24,959 bases of DNA from Clostridiales bacterium (GTDB lineage: Bacteria > Bacillota > Clostridia > Christensenellales > Aristaeellaceae), in assembly GCA_004555535.1 (NCBI GenBank), contig SFHU01000036.1, positions 1 through 24,959 on the forward strand. Direction: 5' to 3'. Of this stretch, positions 23,862 to 24,959 are shown one piece after another. Each line of letters opens with the position of its first letter. The stretch's first letter is position 1. The position numbers were made by a program, and so were the translations under genes. The notes under the pieces are model-generated. The model was not told the DNA's origin. It made no database searches and worked only from the letters and a program-made list of their open reading frames with translations.

Positions 23862-24959
23862 ATGAAAGACGTCATGGGTTTGATCTACACCGGTGAAAAT
23901 GACATTCATCTCGGTGAACTGACGAGCCTGCGCGCGGTGGCTGCGCTGCCGATCGCGGGCCGTTACCGCATCATCGACTTCCAGCTCTCCTCCATGGTGC
24001 ACACCGGCATCAAGAATGTCGGCGTCATCACCCAGAAGAATTACTCCTCCCTGATGGACCACATCGGCTCCGGCCGTGAGTGGGACCTGCACGGCAAGCA
24101 GGGCCTGACGATCCTCCCGCCGTTCCTGACGCGCGAGAACATGGGCGTCTACTCCGGCCTGCTGGACGCGCTCAAGAGCAACTCCAACTTCCTGCGCCTC
24201 TCCACCCAGGAATACATCGTGCTGACCAACAGCCACACCGTCTACAACATCGACTTCACCGACGCGCTGCGCCAGCATGTCGAGTCCGGCGCAGATGTGA
24301 CGATGCTCTACAGCCGCGGCGGCAAGTCCACCGGCACCGAGGGTGAGAACGACACCTACCTCTCCGTGGACGAGAACAATCGCGTGACCGGCATGGAGAT
24401 CGGCTCCACCGTCCCGACGCGCGAGTGCGCCTGCCTCAAGATCTACATCACCAAGCGCGAGCTGCTGCGCCAGCTGGTGGAGCAGGGCTCGGCCAACGGC
24501 ATGCACGACTTTGAGCGCGACATCCTCCAGCGCAACATCAACAACGACAGCCTGAAGGTCTACGGCTACGAGTACAAGGGTCTGGCCTGCCAGATCGACT
24601 CGATCCAGTCCTACTTCAACTTCAACATGTCGCTGCTGGATACCGAAATCCGCCGCCAGCTCTTCCCGAAGGATCGCCCGGTCTACACGAAGGTCCGCGA
24701 CGACCTGCCGGCCCGCTACATCGACGAGAGCCAGTGCACCAATTCCCTGGTCGCCAACGGCTGCGTGATCGAGGGCACGGTCATCAACTCCATCCTCTTC
24801 CGCGGCGTCAAGGTCGCCAAGGGCGCCGTCGTCAAGAACTCCATCATCATGCAGGACGCCCAGATTCAGGAGGGCGCGGAGATCGACCACTGCATTCTGG
24901 ACAAGCAGAGCGTCATCCGCCGCAACGGCCGCCTGATCGCGCCCGCCGCGTATCCCATC
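23862..24959 (+). CDS. glgD: GlgD, regulatory/partner subunit of glucose-1-phosphate adenylyltransferase (cut by window end)
   Basis: The frame is open for 366 codons and reaches the window edge without a stop. It starts MKDVMGLIYTGENDIHLGELT and continues LRAVAALPIAGRYRIIDFQLSSMVHTGIKNVGVI, the GlgC-like nucleotidyltransferase fold without the classical GGxGxRL loop; this loss is normal for GlgD. EYIVLTNSHTVYNIDF stands where GlgC has its SGDHIY loop. The C-terminal beta-helix (VIEGTVINSILFRGVKVAKGAVV) is nearly complete, so only a few residues are missing. GlgD forms a heteromer with GlgC in Firmicutes and raises its activity. GGAGG at 23847-23851 directly follows the glgC stop. Other glg genes such as glgA or glgB may lie downstream. 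Confidence 0.94.
   Translation, partial: MKDVMGLIYTGENDIHLGELTSLRAVAALPIAGRYRIIDFQLSSMVHTGIKNVGVITQKNYSSLMDHIGSGREWDLHGKQGLTILPPFLTRENMGVYSGLLDALKSNSNFLRLSTQEYIVLTNSHTVYNIDFTDALRQHVESGADVTMLYSRGGKSTGTEGENDTYLSVDENNRVTGMEIGSTVPTRECACLKIYITKRELLRQLVEQGSANGMHDFERDILQRNINNDSLKVYGYEYKGLACQIDSIQSYFNFNMSLLDTEIRRQLFPKDRPVYTKVRDDLPARYIDESQCTNSLVANGCVIEGTVINSILFRGVKVAKGAVVKNSIIMQDAQIQEGAEIDHCILDKQSVIRRNGRLIAPAAYPI

Overview
The window looks like chromosomal DNA of a GC-rich (about 65%) low-oxygen Firmicute of the class Clostridia, probably a gut lineage and probably a metagenome assembly. The reasons are a glgC-glgD pair (GlgD is a Firmicutes speciality), an Rrf2 regulator with clustered cysteines, a PepV-type dipeptidase, a DUF6020 membrane protein, and strong AGGAGG ribosome binding sites with sigma-A style promoters. 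No rRNA, tRNA, CRISPR array, insertion sequence or phage gene was seen.

Layout. (1) 1-8.3 kb: a PHP phosphatase behind a small palindromic operator, then a series of damaged transport genes: an AraF-like sugar-binding protein missing both ends, a DUF5107/TPR protein missing its N-terminus and probably an internal block, an OppD-OppF chimera, an OppB-OppC chimera, and an ATP-grasp-OppA chimera. These are followed by an intact esterase, an intact Rrf2 regulator and a truncated DUF2318-like lipoprotein that runs into the remnant of an HMA domain. (2) 8.3-10.25 kb: a TauE/UreH-type membrane protein with a C-terminal cupredoxin domain (likely copper or thiol-metal handling), overlapping tcdA (tRNA ct6A formation). 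(3) 10.3-14.7 kb: a strong promoter, type I pullulanase and glycogen phosphorylase, which form a glycogen/maltodextrin breakdown operon ending at a long bidirectional terminator. (4) 14.7-18 kb, minus strand: pepV dipeptidase, a KDPG/KDPGal aldolase and a 2-dehydro-3-deoxygalactonokinase, a compact set for galactonate-type sugar acids. (5) 18.1-22.3 kb, minus strand: a four-gene operon of rsuA pseudouridine synthase, RsmC-like methyltransferase, an AT-richer DUF6020 membrane protein and a PatB-type aminotransferase, from one good promoter. (6) 22.5 kb to the end: an extended -10 promoter, glgC and glgD (cut by the window edge), which make ADP-glucose for glycogen synthesis. The window therefore has both the synthesis and the breakdown arms of glycogen metabolism, in two separate operons.

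The most striking feature is not a new system. At least five junctions in the first 8.3 kb join two pieces of different genes inside their coding sequences, with the intervening DNA missing, and there is also a single-base frameshift. From about 8.3 kb on, every gene looks full length. This is most simply explained by assembly gaps closed without their content (or local misassembly). Real deletion-driven decay of an opp/ara transport region is the biological alternative. I found no convincing undescribed system. The most interesting biological items are the operator at the window start, the TauE-cupredoxin fusion, the AT-rich DUF6020 gene inside an RNA-modification operon, and a structured intergenic block at 17.93-18.04 kb.
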